Positions 22,419 to 35,261 are shown, counted from the first letter of the stretch. The stretch: DNA of 64,000 nt from Aspidiotus rigidus (GCA_035079385.1 JAVHKY010000074.1:1860001-1924000), one strand, 5' to 3'. Made by a program: numbers and translations. Notes: generated by a model not told the origin, from the sequence alone.

Positions 22419-22646
22419 CTACTTTACATGATACCCAGGAGTGGAGATGATACGTTGCTCTCGCGACGCGTGTTCTTCACCTGTGACGCTGACCTGCCGG
22501 TCATAAAGAAATCTCTCTACTACGAGACAATGTCTGGGAGAATCATTCATACAGAGAGAAATTTCAACATATTCGATACATCTTTGTCTTAAGACAGTTT
22601 TCTTGTTAAACACTTCTTCAGACCTTTTGAGGTCCCAATATGGCGT
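22419..22646 (-). other. Intact 75-codon ORF, not recognised
   Basis: It starts with ATG (MTPYWDLKRSEEVFN...) and stays open to a TAG. It is rich in charged residues and has no signal peptide or membrane segment. The surrounding 22.3-22.95 kb is more GC-rich than its neighbours and could be an unrecognised transposon piece. A gene is not established. Confidence 0.2.
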
Positions 22647-22969
22647 CATACTGTCGTCACATCACTGTTGTAGAATATAGAGGCTTCACAATACCTTTGA
22701 TGAGCAGAAACAATTGCGTCACTTGCTCAGAATCCGACCGTCACCACTGCTACTCTTTCCAACCTGGATGTGCCGAAGTGTCGCTTATGTGCCGCAGAAG
22801 TTCACCCCTTATGAAGGTGTTTTGCCGAACATTTGCTTCACTATGATTGGCTAGTCAGCAGTACTCGTAGGTCACAAATTGCCGGCCCTGTTGGCACACG
22901 GCTGCAGCTGTACCGTTATTTTGCTCAGCAGGGGTGCCGTGATCACCCAGAGCTCACAAAGATTTCGCC

Positions 22970-23030
22970 CCCCTCCAAAAAAAAAAAAGAAATTTTCAAC
23001 AAGCAAAGAAAAAAAAAAAAAAAAAACCAA
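22970..23030 (+). repeat. A-rich tract (simple repeat)
   Basis: Two long A runs separated by a short G/T-containing segment, preceded by a C-rich 'cgcccccctcc'. A similar C-run/A-run pair occurs at 26270-26340. It may be the tail of a retroposed sequence. Confidence 0.4.
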
Positions 23031-23296
23031 TAATGTTACAGAACAAAGGAAAAAATGGCCCCCCGAAATTTCCTACGAAGAATTGTCTTCAAAAAAGTGG
23101 CTTCACGGCACCCCTGCAGTCAGTGGGATCCAGATACATATCATACACAGTATTCCTGTAACGTTAAATAGATTTACTCAATAACTTAAGAAGTATCACT
23201 CTTGATGACCATCTATTTCAATTGAAGATATGCTGAATCCAACCATATTGTAGAAGTCACTATTAAAAGCTTTTCCGTGAGAAAATTTTTATACAT

Positions 23297-23366
23297 TTAA
23301 AGATAACTTTATTTCGGCTTTTTTCTCACAATTGTGAGAAAAAAGCCGAAATAAAGTTATCTTTAA
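23297..23366. repeat. Perfect 70-bp palindrome without spacer
   Basis: Two 35-bp arms (23297-23331 and 23332-23366) are exact reverse complements with no loop; the centre is CACAATTGTG. Every pair was checked by eye. The next outward pair (T/T) breaks the symmetry. It can form a cruciform, or a hairpin if transcribed. Confidence 0.95.
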
Positions 23367-23427
23367 TTGTAGAAGTCCGAACAGGAAAAAGAAATATTGA
23401 AATTATTTTCATTTTTTTTTAGGATTC

Positions 23428-23817
23428 ATTGATCTCTGGGGAAAGGAGAGGCGAACGAGCTGTGAGTGGGTGAGCATATCAGCTTCCAAAATGGAGCAAA
23501 CATTTAAAATACTGCACTATGGAATAGGTTGAGAAAAACAACAGGGGAAGAAGTTCTGGTATTGGTGAAGAACCAAAGGTTTTGAGTTTTATATTCACCG
23601 CTATTTGAAACTGGAATTATCAGAGTAGACCACAGGAAAACTCTTTGAACTTGAGTTTGCAAGGAGAAAACCCAAAAAAGATGAGGCGGAAATTAACTTA
23701 TTCCCCCTTCCATAAACACATAGTGTAGTATTTTACATGCTTGCTCCATTTTGGAGGTTGAGCTGATAGGCTCACCCACTCACAGCTCGTTCGCCTCCCC
23801 TTTCCCAAGAGATCAAT
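23428..23817. mobile_element. Long-TIR MITE, about 390 bp
   Basis: The arms 23428-23521 and 23718-23817 are near-perfect reverse complements, beginning ATTGATCTC and including GGCGAACGAGCTGTGAGTGG. The middle of about 200 bp has no coding capacity. No clear target duplication is visible. It sits 60 bp right of the perfect palindrome. Confidence 0.8.
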
Positions 23818-23917
23818 CTAATGTTGTATAGATTAGATTGACTTTTTATGTATCCATCCTGTCAAAGGGTTGTACTCAAATGAGTAGCGGATAACAAAAA
23901 CCAGATGAAAAGTAGCA

Positions 23918-23955
23918 ACCGCAAGCACTTTGGTTTAAATAACCATCTTCAAAGC
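23918..23955 (-). repeat. Retroelement-end hairpin motif, copy 3
   Basis: On the minus strand TTTGAAGATGG is followed by GGTT-attta-AACC and AAAGTGCTTGCGG. The layout is the same as at 190-222 and 5530-5568. The following GCTTGCGGTTGCTAC wording suits a decayed retroelement end. Confidence 0.45.
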
Positions 23956-24470
23956 GTAAACGTAAGAAAGCGGTATCCATCCTGGTTATGAAGACGTCAT
24001 AGTAACACCCCTCTATCAATAAACCTTAGCTTAGTTTTCGAAGTCTAGTATTTTGTAAGTTACGCCAACTACCTGACGAGCGCACACGTTATACTCGTCC
24101 ACCTCCCAGCCTTGAGTGCACCTGACCTAGTATAGCATACCAGGAATCAGCTCATATACTTTATGAAGCTAAGTAACTCATTCTGTCCTATTATTATACA
24201 TTATAGGCTCTAGTGTATTTGTCTCTCAATAATGTCAAGGTCATTGATGACATCATAGTAACAGATTTGAGGCCCTTTCTCCAAGAAAATTATCAGTCTT
24301 ATAAGCATAATGTGAAATGCTAAAGTGATCACCCTGAGCTTTAACAAACCCTGAATACATTCACTCTGAAATATTTATATTTCCTTTTTTTCACGATCTC
24401 AAGACTTTCCACTCGGGACGCTAGCGCTAAGTACTGCAATACTGTACTGTTTACTATTGATTGTATTTTA

Positions 24471-25090
24471 TCAGGGAACTTATTTTATCGGGGGATTTTT
24501 CGGTAAAAACGTCTCAAGCTTGGAGCTCGAAAATTTTCTAAGTCTTCCTCCTATCATATATAGCTTCGGAGCGGGGCCTGTGACATCATAGGTCAGCCTT
24601 GTGACGTCATAATCCGATGACGTCGTAGATCAGTTTTTCAATAGGGAACCTGTTTTATCGGCGGGTTTTTCGGAAGAAATGTCCACCATCCGGCCGGCCG
24701 GCAAATCTCGGAGTTGAAAATTTTTCAAGTTCCCCTCTCATCATGTGTATCTTGGAAGGCGAGGCCTGTGACGTCAGAGTTTGCTGACGTCACAATCTAT
24801 ATTTTCAACTTAGAAAGAACTTGGAAATTTTCTTGAGTTCTCCTCCTATCATATATAGTTTGGAGCGGGGCCTGTGACGTCACAGTTTGATAACGTCGTA
24901 GGTCAGCCTTGTGACGTCCCAATCTGATGATGGCATAGATCAGATTTTTTCAAGTTCTTCTCGTCCTATTATACATAGCTTCAAAGTCTGGTCCTTGTGA
25001 CGTCACAATTTACATTTTTCAGATCCCACGTGCCTCATGAGACAAGTTCCGTACCACCCCTCGTTTGACTTCGTTAAAGAACCCGTGAGT
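24471..25090 (+). mobile_element. Helentron/DINE-like elements with TGACGTCA palindromes
   Basis: Two 5' ends are visible: CAGGGAACTTATTTTATCGG (24474) and AGGGAACCTGTTTTATCGG (24642). The 3' side at 25055-25085 has the same hairpin wording (GACTTCGTTAAAGAACCCGTG). Internal units ('ctcctatcatatatag') correspond to the 45-bp repeat family. Between them lie 'cctgtgacgtcac' units, so this is a subfamily or a recombinant distinct from the 11.4 kb copy. Confidence 0.6.
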
Positions 25091-25404
25091 TTTTGGGATA
25101 GGGATTGTTTTGCAGAATTCTGATGTCATTCTTGTGAGATAAAAGTGAAGAAGAAGACTATTGATCAAAGTGGTCAAGAGGAGTGAATGAAGTATAATGG
25201 ATCAAGTATTATTAGTATGGTACAGTAGGATTGGCAGAAGAAAAAGAGGAAAATATGGACAAAGATAGTTCTTGAGGTAGATCCACGGAGTCTTCAAGTA
25301 TTAAAAAAGAACACGTAGTCTCTGTCGTACGTCTTGTATATTACTCTCTTCTCAAATTAACATCGTCATTACTCTTATATTATAATTTCCATGGTTATCT
25401 TAAT

Positions 25405-25739
25405 AAATGATATTGCCAACAAATAAATCGTCGAAAATTTCAAGCCGAATCCACATCATTGTAAATGATATTGCCAACACTCCCTCCTCGGCGCTGGAAT
25501 TTTCGTAAATTTGAATTTCGATACGTCGCTGAAAAAAATTTTTGTTTCGTTTCTCTCGTTCTATTTTTTTTTATTTTTTTTTATTTATTTTTTTTCTTAC
25601 ACATAGCTCAATTTTTACATACAGAAAATTTTTAATTTAGTTTTAGGCAGTTAATTTTCCAAAAAGTTTTATTAGTATTCCCATAGTTGACCTTTTTGTC
25701 AAGGGACAATCTTTAGAGCTCGCAATGATATTGCCAACA
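25405..25739. repeat. Three copies of AATGATATTGCCAACA; possible solo-LTR traces
   Basis: The 16-mer occurs at 25406-25421, 25464-25479 and 25724-25739. On the minus strand each reads TGTTGGCAATATCATT, i.e. a TG-start such as LTRs have, and the first two minus-strand copies are about 260 bp apart. No internal retroelement domain accompanies them. The stretch 25561-25600 is T-rich. Confidence 0.4.
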
Positions 25740-25825
25740 GAAAGTGACAATCGATCAAACTGGTCTAGGACGGCAGGGCTCGTTTACAAGGTCATGAATC
25801 CATGTTCTAGGATCGCGTATCAGGT

Positions 25826-25834
25826 TATATAAAA
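25826..25834 (+). promoter_or_regulatory. Candidate TATA box
   Basis: TATATAAAAG in a GC-balanced setting ('caggttatataaaagccctc'). A start site would fall near 25855-25860. No coding sequence follows closely, so this may be a transposon promoter or chance. Confidence 0.3.
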
Positions 25835-26424
25835 GCCCTCTTCTCGTAGAAGATATCCAGGTCCATTCTCTACGTACAAGAAGTCTAGGTCAAAGCCCGT
25901 GAAACAGACAGACCGTAGAAGCTCGAACTGCATCTGCATTTCAGCATAAACCAAACCATAATTTGAATTGTTTGCTCAAACGAGTAAAGGAATGAATTTA
26001 CAGCAAAAAATAAATTGACAGTCCCTACACATTTATTTCTTTACCGAGCTGAACTAGCCCAAAGCCTTTACAGTCTTTCTTAGCCCAGCTTGAACACCAA
26101 TAATTATGTAGAAACACTGAGAAAGAGAAGGCCAGGAAAACCCCGGCTCAGCTAATGCGATTACTGATTATCTTGAAAATTTGGTCTTTTGGGGGAGTGG
26201 ATCCAGAACTATATTCAAAATTTTTGTTTCGTACTTACTTCGGGTGTAATTGTCAGGCGTGGATCCCCAGGGGGGGGGGGATTCCCCCCCCCCCAAAAAA
26301 AAAACAACAACAAAAATAAAAAACCCAAAAAACAACAAAAAATCTGTAGTATCGAAGAAAATGTAAAAAAAAAAAGGTCCTGTAGACTGTTTTTGACATG
26401 TTTCATGTCTTTTGTCCCACTGTA

Positions 26425-26610
26425 CCACGATTTTGGAATTTGCGAGTACACCCCTCCCTCCCCCTCGTCAAGAGAGAACGTACGCGTGCAAATCTCTAGC
26501 CGATAAGTGATTCAGAAATTTACGAGTACACCCCGTGTGTGCGTGCACATCTCTACCCTGTGGGTGATTCAGAAATTTGCGAGTAAACCCCTCTTGCGCG
26601 TGCAAATGTA
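26425..26610 (+). repeat. Short tandem repeat, about 60-90 bp units
   Basis: 'aatttgcgagtacacccc' followed by 'gcgtgcaaatctct' is repeated three times with drift (26437, 26516 and 26575). The open frames across it are by-products of the repeat. Confidence 0.5.
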
Positions 26611-26624
26611 TACTTGTCGGACAG

Positions 26625-26990
26625 CTCAAAATATTTCTCATACCATTCTTATACAACAGCAAGAAAGGGGGCGAAAGGCCAAAATATTTTATATCAGACT
26701 TATGCTAAACCGAGACAGGGACCACGAAAGAGGAAGAACGAGCGGAGCGAGTGACCCCCACAAAAGCTGATAGATCAAAAAATATTTCTCATATTCATAC
26801 GACAACAAGAAAGAGGGCGAGTGAGCCTCAAGAAAGAAGATACCTCGAAATATTTATCATACAAGACTTATACGACGCCAAGAAAGGTAAGGGGGCAAAC
26901 GAGTGGTGTCTCGCGAACACTTGACCTAGTAGAAGCCTAGACTAAAATATTTCAAGATGACTAATAAAATATAAGAGACATGAAACATGA
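26625..26990 (+). repeat. Interspersed repeat, copy A
   Basis: It contains 'gggcgaacgagcggagcgag'-type words, 'aaaatatttctcata' and an end segment (26920-26990) with 'gaagcctagactaaaatat' and 'ataaaatataagaga'. The same order is found at 54960-55330, so this is a dispersed family. The type is unknown. Confidence 0.6.
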
Positions 26991-26999
26991 TCTTCATTT

Positions 27000-28930
27000 A
27001 TTTGGCTATGCCAGAAAATTTCTTTGATAATAGCCTCACTCCTGTTGATGATACTTCTAACTTCTTTAACTTGCTTAGGGAAGCTGAAATACTCACTCTC
27101 TTTAGTACTTCGTGGACCTTAGAAGAGTAGGCGGATTTCTCCATCACCACAACAGCATTACCCTTTTGGGTTATTTCCCCTCCCAAAATGATCGTCTGGA
27201 TCCGCGCCTGAATTGTCACACAATTTTGTACTTCAACTTTCATAATACGGTATATATTCAATGTCCTCAGTCTCTGAAATACTATTTTCCATTTTTCCAG
27301 CAATGATTTCTAATTTCGACTATTAAAAGTACACTTGAAAAGTTCCTTGACTCGATTGTAACGTGATACGTTCGTCGACAGTCAGTTCACGCAAAGCGAA
27401 TTATATCAACCGCCTATCGAGAACATCCTACCCAACACCCACTGTTTCACGATTAAAGTATGCGTACTTTTTTTTTACCCTTGAACCACGAATCGGTGCA
27501 AACATGTTATACATATTGTACATATAGTACATACCTTAGGTATGTGCCATGCTATAATCTATAACAGTTCGATCAAATGCAGATTACAAGTATTTTCTTA
27601 GTGCTGGCAATGAACTATGACACTGCGTTCACGCGCGCGTCTCTGAAACAATCTTTCTTGCAAATAAAATATTTCCCCCTTTCTTTTCTTTTTATTAATC
27701 GCATCCAGGTCAGCTTCTTCGATCACAGATGTAATTTTACGATAAGGTATTTTTCATACGTCGAGTAATATGCTCGGTTGAAGCAACGCTCATATTGTAC
27801 CTCTTTTTTCCTCCGCGTTAAAATATACCATGCAATCCTACGACTCTATACGCAATATCGATATACGGACGTGCACGATAACTTTCGTGTTTTTACCTTT
27901 TTTTCTCTCTGTCTTAATTTCATTCATACCATTTCGTTGACAGTTTGCGAAACAAAATTCCTCCTAAGTAATGCCCTTTGAATACACCAACCAAGCCCAC
28001 GAATATACGCCATTCAGAATAGAAGAATCAACGAGTCGCCAGATGAGAAGCAGTAAATTTTGTCATTTTATCTTCTTCAGCACGACGATGATATGACTTC
28101 GTAAATTAATAGGAAAATGTTTCTGAGCGGGTACATGTGGAAGCGGAAAAACGAGACGTATGCCAGATCCCAGTTTCTTCCATTATAATGGACGACAGTT
28201 TTCTTTCAAGGCAGAACTTGTATCGGTAATTGGAATTCCTGACGTATCTTGCGCTTCCACAAAAGACAACTTACAAAGGTTACACTGGACTAAGTTTGTA
28301 TGATATGCTTACTTCCTATTTCGGCCGGACTCCGACTTCCGCAATTTTACAGGTAGTCGAAACTGGGGAAAAAAAGTGTGGGTTTTCTAGGCCAAATTTA
28401 AGCTAGCCTTGGAATTATTTTCTTATTGTTAATTTATTGTAATGAAAGAGCTACGAAGTTCTGACATTCGTGTGTTAGCATTAGCAGTGCAATTGAAAAA
28501 TGAATCATGAAACTTGTGTTACGAAAAATTGTCACGCTGAGCTCGTAGCAGCTTATAGTTTAAACGGAGCATATTAACGAGACGTGAGACGATGCCTAGA
28601 TATTGTACATAAGGTTTAGAGTTGAGTTGAGAAATTTGAATATCGGGTTACTATAATGCATAGGTAATATGTTTATCATAATAGTTGTAATTTTCACGTT
28701 TTTTGTTTTTCAGTGAACAAATGAACCACACGATTAACAACTAGGTATTTCCAGCTCTGAGCTTCATTGAAGCACTTTAGATTGTTATCTTTGTGACAAC
28801 TGGAAGATGAAACGTGCTTCAAGCCATGATTGCGTATTTAATTATGAAGTGCATACTCCCATAGTTTCTACCAATTTAGGGAAATGGAGGGAGCAAAGTT
28901 TACTAAGTTTCAGAAACTGTAATACTTACG
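27000..28930. other. No gene recognised
   Basis: Unique-looking AT-rich sequence. Open frames at 27577-27981 (plus) and 26998-27303 (minus) carry no recognisable domain. Nothing else can be supported. Confidence 0.4.
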
Positions 28931-29211
28931 AGTAATAAGTTGAATCGAGTTGGCCAGAATGAACTCGATTGTCGAAGGAACGTGAACAATTATAGGTACT
29001 CACAATTCTTCCAAAGTTCGATCACGACATCTCTTTTGAACGGTGTGCTACTGACAAAATTTTGTACAGTTTCGAAATCAATAAATAAGATGTTCATTTA
29101 CTTTTTTTTTTTTTTTTTTTTTTTCTCTCGAAATCTTTGTACGATAAAACTCATGATTTATTTTCACTAAAACTATTATGTCTCGTGCGTAATATTTTTA
29201 TTTACCAGTAT

Positions 29212-29306
<95 letters not shown>

Positions 29307-29308
29307 TT
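29212..29308 (+). repeat. (TTTA)n microsatellite
   Basis: About 24 uninterrupted TTTA units. A run of about 24 T lies just upstream at 29101-29124. Confidence 0.95.
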
Positions 29309-29339
29309 TTTTAATTAATTAGTTCATAGGAATAAAGTT

Positions 29340-29999
29340 GAACATTCAAGAGGTCGGCTTACCACAATTCCTTTCTAGCACCGCTAGATATTTCATTCAA
29401 AGTTTCTCATCCTTTTTAGTGCTTATTAGAAAATGGATTTGAAACTTGAAAATTCTGTTCATGAGCAGCAATGTAGGTGTATAAGTAGGATACCCGCACC
29501 AGATAGACAGCCCCAGATATGAGATTTATTTTATTTCAAATAGCCTGAGCTCATCTCTGACCGTATTACATCAGTAGGTATAGCAGAAATTTTCAACAAA
29601 CCTAATACCTCGCTGTCGTAGCTAGAGAAACTCTCTCGAATACTTATGTGTTATTTGCCCGCCCAGAATAAACAAAAATTGTGCGAACCCTACTCTGTGT
29701 TTTTAGCTCGCCGAAAGTATCATATTTAATGCCTCCGACGTGAAACAGATTCGGGCTGAAAAGTATACGAATATTTGTTCTGGACACGTTTTCGAAATAA
29801 ACTTCTAATTTTGGTTCTTTTTTCTCTCTGTGTGTCCGTCTTCACCACAAGCGAGTATATATATATGTATTTCTTCTCGGTTTGGTAGGATAAAGGTTCT
29901 ATTTTTGTTTGTTTGTTTGCTTGCTAAAGCAGCAATTTGTAGTGGTGATGTTTTTTTATCGACGTCGGCATTCTATAACTGTCGCCTTATTCTCGCTCA

Positions 30000-30030
<31 letters not shown>

Positions 30031-33000
30031 CCTTCTTTCTCTCTACAAACACAAGAATTTCCAAATAAAGCTATACTGATATTTCTGAACAATTTCATTT
30101 TTTTTCTTTCGGGCGAATATTGACACTTCTAAACGCGTGAAATGAAATTACAAAAGGATGGCAAAAATAACTCCGCTGTCGGATTATACGAAAATCGAGC
30201 AAATTGTGCGGAATGATAACACATTTTTAACATGCCTGTTTGGGCCGTCAAAAATTGCCACACGCGGATTCGTATAATGTTGTCAATATCTAGAATGATG
30301 CTTCGGTACGCAAAATTCGACTGCATTATTTTGCGTGAGGTTCCGAAAATGTCGAGAGAATTACTCTACTGTATATATTTCGAAAGTTGGGGAATATATA
30401 TAGGGCCCGCGGGAACGTTTCTGTTGGCACAGTCTCTTTACCTATTCGTTATGCATGAAAATTTGACCACTATCAATGGCTTTTATCGGCATCGTGGTCG
30501 TGTGGTTGAAAGGCTAGGTTAATAACTTGTCAAATTCTCTACATCGCAAACGACACTATTTACTTGAATCCAATGTGCCAGGTAAGAAACTCGTGAAGCA
30601 TCAGACAGTTAAACGAAATAGGTAAGTATTTCCTACTCCATAATTTTTCCGATATGATATTATTATTGCGTGACGATCGCGATTTTCTCGTTTTATAGGA
30701 ACGGAGGACCGATGAATTTCCATTCAAACTTTGAAACTTCAACATTTTTTGCCGCGAAGTCGGTGCTTGATGGTCTCGAGACGTCCTAATTAAATGTTGG
30801 TATCGTACGGACGGAATGTAAACGAAGAATATCTCATGTTCGAGAAGAACGTGCAGAGCTCTGCGAAATACTTTTTCTTTTTAAAGTCGTTATCATGTTG
30901 ATGATTTTCAAAGTGTCCGTCACATTTGACTGCGAAACGCTGAACACTATAATTAAAAAAAGATAAAAATCAACATCGTATTCGTGACGTCGACTTTGTT
31001 ACAGATCGACAGTGCCTTAGTAAAATTTATATCGTGTACTTATTGTGACTCGCGATGAGAAAACTCACCTTGAGCTTATATTTGTAGTTTTAGTACGAGT
31101 GTATAAGCTCGTAAAGTTTTTTTCACGTCGAGTGTGTAGGTGGTGACGGGTCTATGAAATGAAACATTCTCAACGAATCACTGACTTTTTGACCCGTACT
31201 CGCCCATTAAGGTAGGCCTTCGAGAGTTTTCTTTTTTCACGTACCTACTCGTTTCGCGACAAATATCTCGGTGTCGGTGTTATAATCATCACGCAATTTT
31301 TTTTTTCTGCGAAAATTTTATATTTTTCTAGTTTTTATGCTACGTGGAAAGTTGGGAAAAAATTTATCGCTTCATTTCTACTCTTAACCATATTAAATAC
31401 CTACGAAATGTGAGGCTGGCGAAACACGCGCCGATGCCCATTCAACTATTAGAAGTAAAAAAGATGAACACGTGGTTGTTTCTTTGAAGCAATTCTTCTT
31501 TTTTCCGTTTTTTTTTTTTTTTTTTTTTTTTTTCCATGCGTAGGTACCTATATTTTTCTGCGCGCAGGAAAGAATCATTAGGAATGTAAGTGAATACAAC
31601 ACAATGCTTGAGAACTTGTAATAGTAGAAGTACAAACGTTTAGGGATGCAAAATCAAGAAATACCGAAAATTTCAGAAAAAAATCGTTTCTTGAAAAGTA
31701 GATTTGTGTTTCAAATGATGTTGGTTTTATTAAAATCTGATCTATCTCAAAAAGATCACATGAAAACAATAAAATTTATAACTTGGGTACCTCGTTTCAT
31801 TTTTCTTTTTCTTAATAAGTATAAAATGTGGTACACACTCAAATTTAAATCAATCGTGAAACCAATAATGATTTCATTGATTAAAGTATAGAAGAACTTG
31901 GATCATTGAAAGAAAATAAAAAAAAAAAACAATACTGAATCGCATATGCCTCTCTATCCCGGGTCTCGTACGTTTCTTTTTTTTTTCTTTTCTTAACTGT
32001 AAGATGACTGAAAATTTATATTTTTATTAATTCTCTTGATAATCGGAATCCAAAAGATCTGAAGTTTTGTCTTCCTTCTTAGATCTACCTACTTGGAGCT
32101 CAAGAAATTCAGATTTTGTTCTAGTCGAGATCTGGAAACTAAAAAGATCCTCATCATCTTGTTGCACTCAGATCTGGAATTTTAGAAATGTGTTTCCTTT
32201 TTTCCTGATACTTAATCTAAAACCCAGAAGTATTCCCATAACTCGCAGAGTTCTCGATAAATTTATCTGAAAAGAATAGAAGATGTAGCTAGTAAGTAGG
32301 CCTTATGCATCTGAAATTTTTCGATGATCGTCAAGTTCTACTAAGTATAATAATCAATATTGAGAATTGAACGATTTGTTTTAGAGCTATCCTGAGTTTA
32401 CAACAAAAAAGCGGAATTGATGAAATAGAATCAAAAGTCACTATGATCATGTATTCTTCACTCGAATTGTAATTATTTTATCACAATAGTGTAAGCAAGC
32501 GCCTGCTTTGCATTTTGTTGACAAAGCAGTGATAGTAAACTGCGTAGGTACCTATTTAAAGTGCAAATATTCATAATCATTGATTTGCTCAGAGTATCCA
32601 ATTTTTTGATTTTGAGTGACAAGTTTTGAAAATGCTACAGTAGGAGTTTACAACAAATACCTATAGGTATGCAATCTCCTGTACCTCAACTTACTCAAAA
32701 TAAAATCATACAGATTTGAAAATCTGCTTTCCCTATGAACATCAGGAAAATATAAGTTACCTATCGCTGGAAGTTAATCATTCTGATGATAAATTCTATC
32801 CATCAGGAATAAAGCCTGGAAAACAAGTGATTGACTGCGGCTACTGAAGTAGGTATGGGGTTCCTAAATAAATGAAGTTGAGTGGTTCAAGAAAGGGAAT
32901 GATTCAACATTATCGTTTTTTAAAGTGAGTGCTATTAGCTGAGATACTACATCTGAGATTGCAAGAAGATAAAGAGTTGAAAGAAATGAACAACAGATTG

Positions 33001-33223
33001 GAAACTATAGGGCTAGGAAATACTACCAGCTGTCAAATAAAATGGAAGTTGGGAAGAGAAGTGTAAATATTGTTATGAATCAACTTGCTGGCAAAAAAAT
33101 ACAATTCATAATAAGATAATAGACCTAATTTAGCCTAAGTACTGGTACCTATATTACTTTTGGAAAAATAAAGCAACTTAGGAACGGGAAAATTAGCTAC
33201 ATGGCCGGTAATGCTTACTGCTT

Positions 33224-33263
<40 letters not shown>

Positions 33264-34870
33264 CATAATTGCGTGAGAGCTCCAAACAAGAAAGTAGAGA
33301 GCAGCGAGCCAATCTTCCTGTACAAGTATACCTATCATACCTTCTATAATTTTTTTTTTTTTTTTTTTTTTCCAGCGCAATAGATTTTTCTAGAGCATAA
33401 AATGCAGAAAATTCTACCCACTAAAAGATGAGCCTTTCATTAGATTCCTCCAAACAATGATCTCAGTTCATACGAGTAGATTATTTCTTCATCAAATTGT
33501 CCATTTTTGTGAAGAGATTTTCTTATTCCAAATGTTTTTCAGTAGATACCAGGACTGTTCTCCAGTTTAATTTATTCAACTGGACCACGTACCTAATAAT
33601 ACTCATATATGGTACCGGTACTCTAATACACGACTACAAACGAGCTAACAGTGCTCTACTCCTACCATTTGCCTGTTTCAAAAACAAAGGACAGAAAATG
33701 AAAAGAATGTAGGTAGGTAATTTATTGGTACTATGAATTGACTTCAATAAGTACCTATAATACTTGTGTAATGATCTTCAATAGCCGTTCATTATGATTT
33801 TAATATATGTAATTCTACTGTTCTACGTCAAAAAATAATACTACTTATAAGAATATTCCGATATTGACCAAAATTTATAAAGAATTTAATATTTTCAGTG
33901 TTGAAACTAGCGGTACCTAGCGGGAGAAATGAGTGTCATCTTACAGTGCTACAGAGAATTGTGTAGAACTTATGTCCGCACTATAATATGCGTCGCCGTC
34001 GATCGCGGAGTTGAATGGCCATTTTCAATTTCCCTATGTTTCCAGAAGACGTTGTAGTTCACAAGTCCACGTATATTTTAGCCGTCATTATTCTAAATCA
34101 AGTGCGTATTCCGCAATTTTTAATTATTGTGTCAATAACCGAGTGATTTGGATCCACAATTGTGTCTTTGCTGTCAGTAACCTTGAGTCAGTTTTTCTCA
34201 CGCATTTTTAACTTTTTTTCTGGTACCTCATTATGAACATGCAGGTACCCAGTATCTTGTTTGATGGTGCCATGTACAGTAATTGAGCGTTTAAAATGAA
34301 AACGTTTTTTCGTTTGTGTGACTGAGATTTATTTAATTCTAACCTGTTTCCCAACTTCCAGTGACAAGAGTGGCAGAAATACAATCCTACTAGTCAGGTG
34401 AGTTCTTATTGTTTTGGAAGTTTTCACCAATTCTTCATCTTGTGAATATCTACCTATTATGTAATTGTTTCTAATCCAAGTAGATAGGTGTATAATCTTG
34501 TCATTCTATTGATAGGCTAGGTTGTGGGTACTATATAATTAACTGTGAATTTGTATCTCTGATAATAATCAAAAATTGTCAATATTGGTCCATCAAAATT
34601 GAATTTCAATTGATAGTTGATAGGTACTCATATATTTCACTGAGAAATCAAGGTAGGCGTACCTAACAAGATGGAATTTTCCTCTATCGGTAATTATTTT
34701 CCTCGCTGCCCATCTCAACACTCCTCAGGGCAACAATTGAACATTCCAAGGTGGTAGTAATATTGTGTCCGGGAAAAGAAAAAAATATAGATTCAGTCTC
34801 ACACTCTCACATTATTCTGTAACATTGTAATCCAGTGTTGTGATGTCGCGTCAATACAGCCATTCGGGTG
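29340..34870. other. No gene recognised
   Basis: A long AT-rich stretch with T runs near 30001-30030, 31510-31535, 33227-33258 and 33351-33371. Short open frames (60-100 codons) occur on both strands without domains, conserved starts or matched splice sites. It may be intron or intergenic. Confidence 0.4.
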
Positions 34871-34873
34871 AGG

Positions 34874-35005
34874 CTGCCATTCAAAGTTGAATTGACGTAT
34901 ATGCAAATAATGAATACGAGAAAAAGAGGCTATATCAAGTATACCCATAACCTCTTTTCCTCGTACTCATTATCTGCATATACGTCAATTCAACTTTGTA
35001 CGGCA
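34874..35005. mobile_element. Inverted-repeat element (MITE/fold-back)
   Basis: The arms 34882-34933 and 34947-34998 are near-perfect reverse complements around a 13-bp loop, extending outward with CTGCC/GGCAG. No target duplication was identified. A transcript through it would form a hairpin of about 50 bp. Confidence 0.8.
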
Positions 35006-35261
35006 GATGAGGTGACTCTGTGTGTGTCTTTGCTGCTGTAGAGTAGCAGCTGCACGGTCAGCATTACCCTTAGTCAGCAGCTGCAGCTCAGCACAGTCAA
35101 GCCAATTGACGCCATTGCAATTAATTGACGAACAATATGCAGCCCGCGCAAATAAAACTTCCATGTTCTAGTGTTCGGTAATCGGTAGTAGGTTTGGTTT
35201 GGTCCACTGCGCTTTAAACCGCTATTTCACCTATATTTTCGTCTTCAAATAATTTTTAGCA

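Noticed and set aside
26189..26506. ORFs around the C-run and A-run at 26.27-26.34 kb
   Set aside because: They are products of homopolymer runs on both strands.
29137..29322. ORF of repeated YLFI residues
   Set aside because: It is a translation of the (TTTA)n microsatellite.
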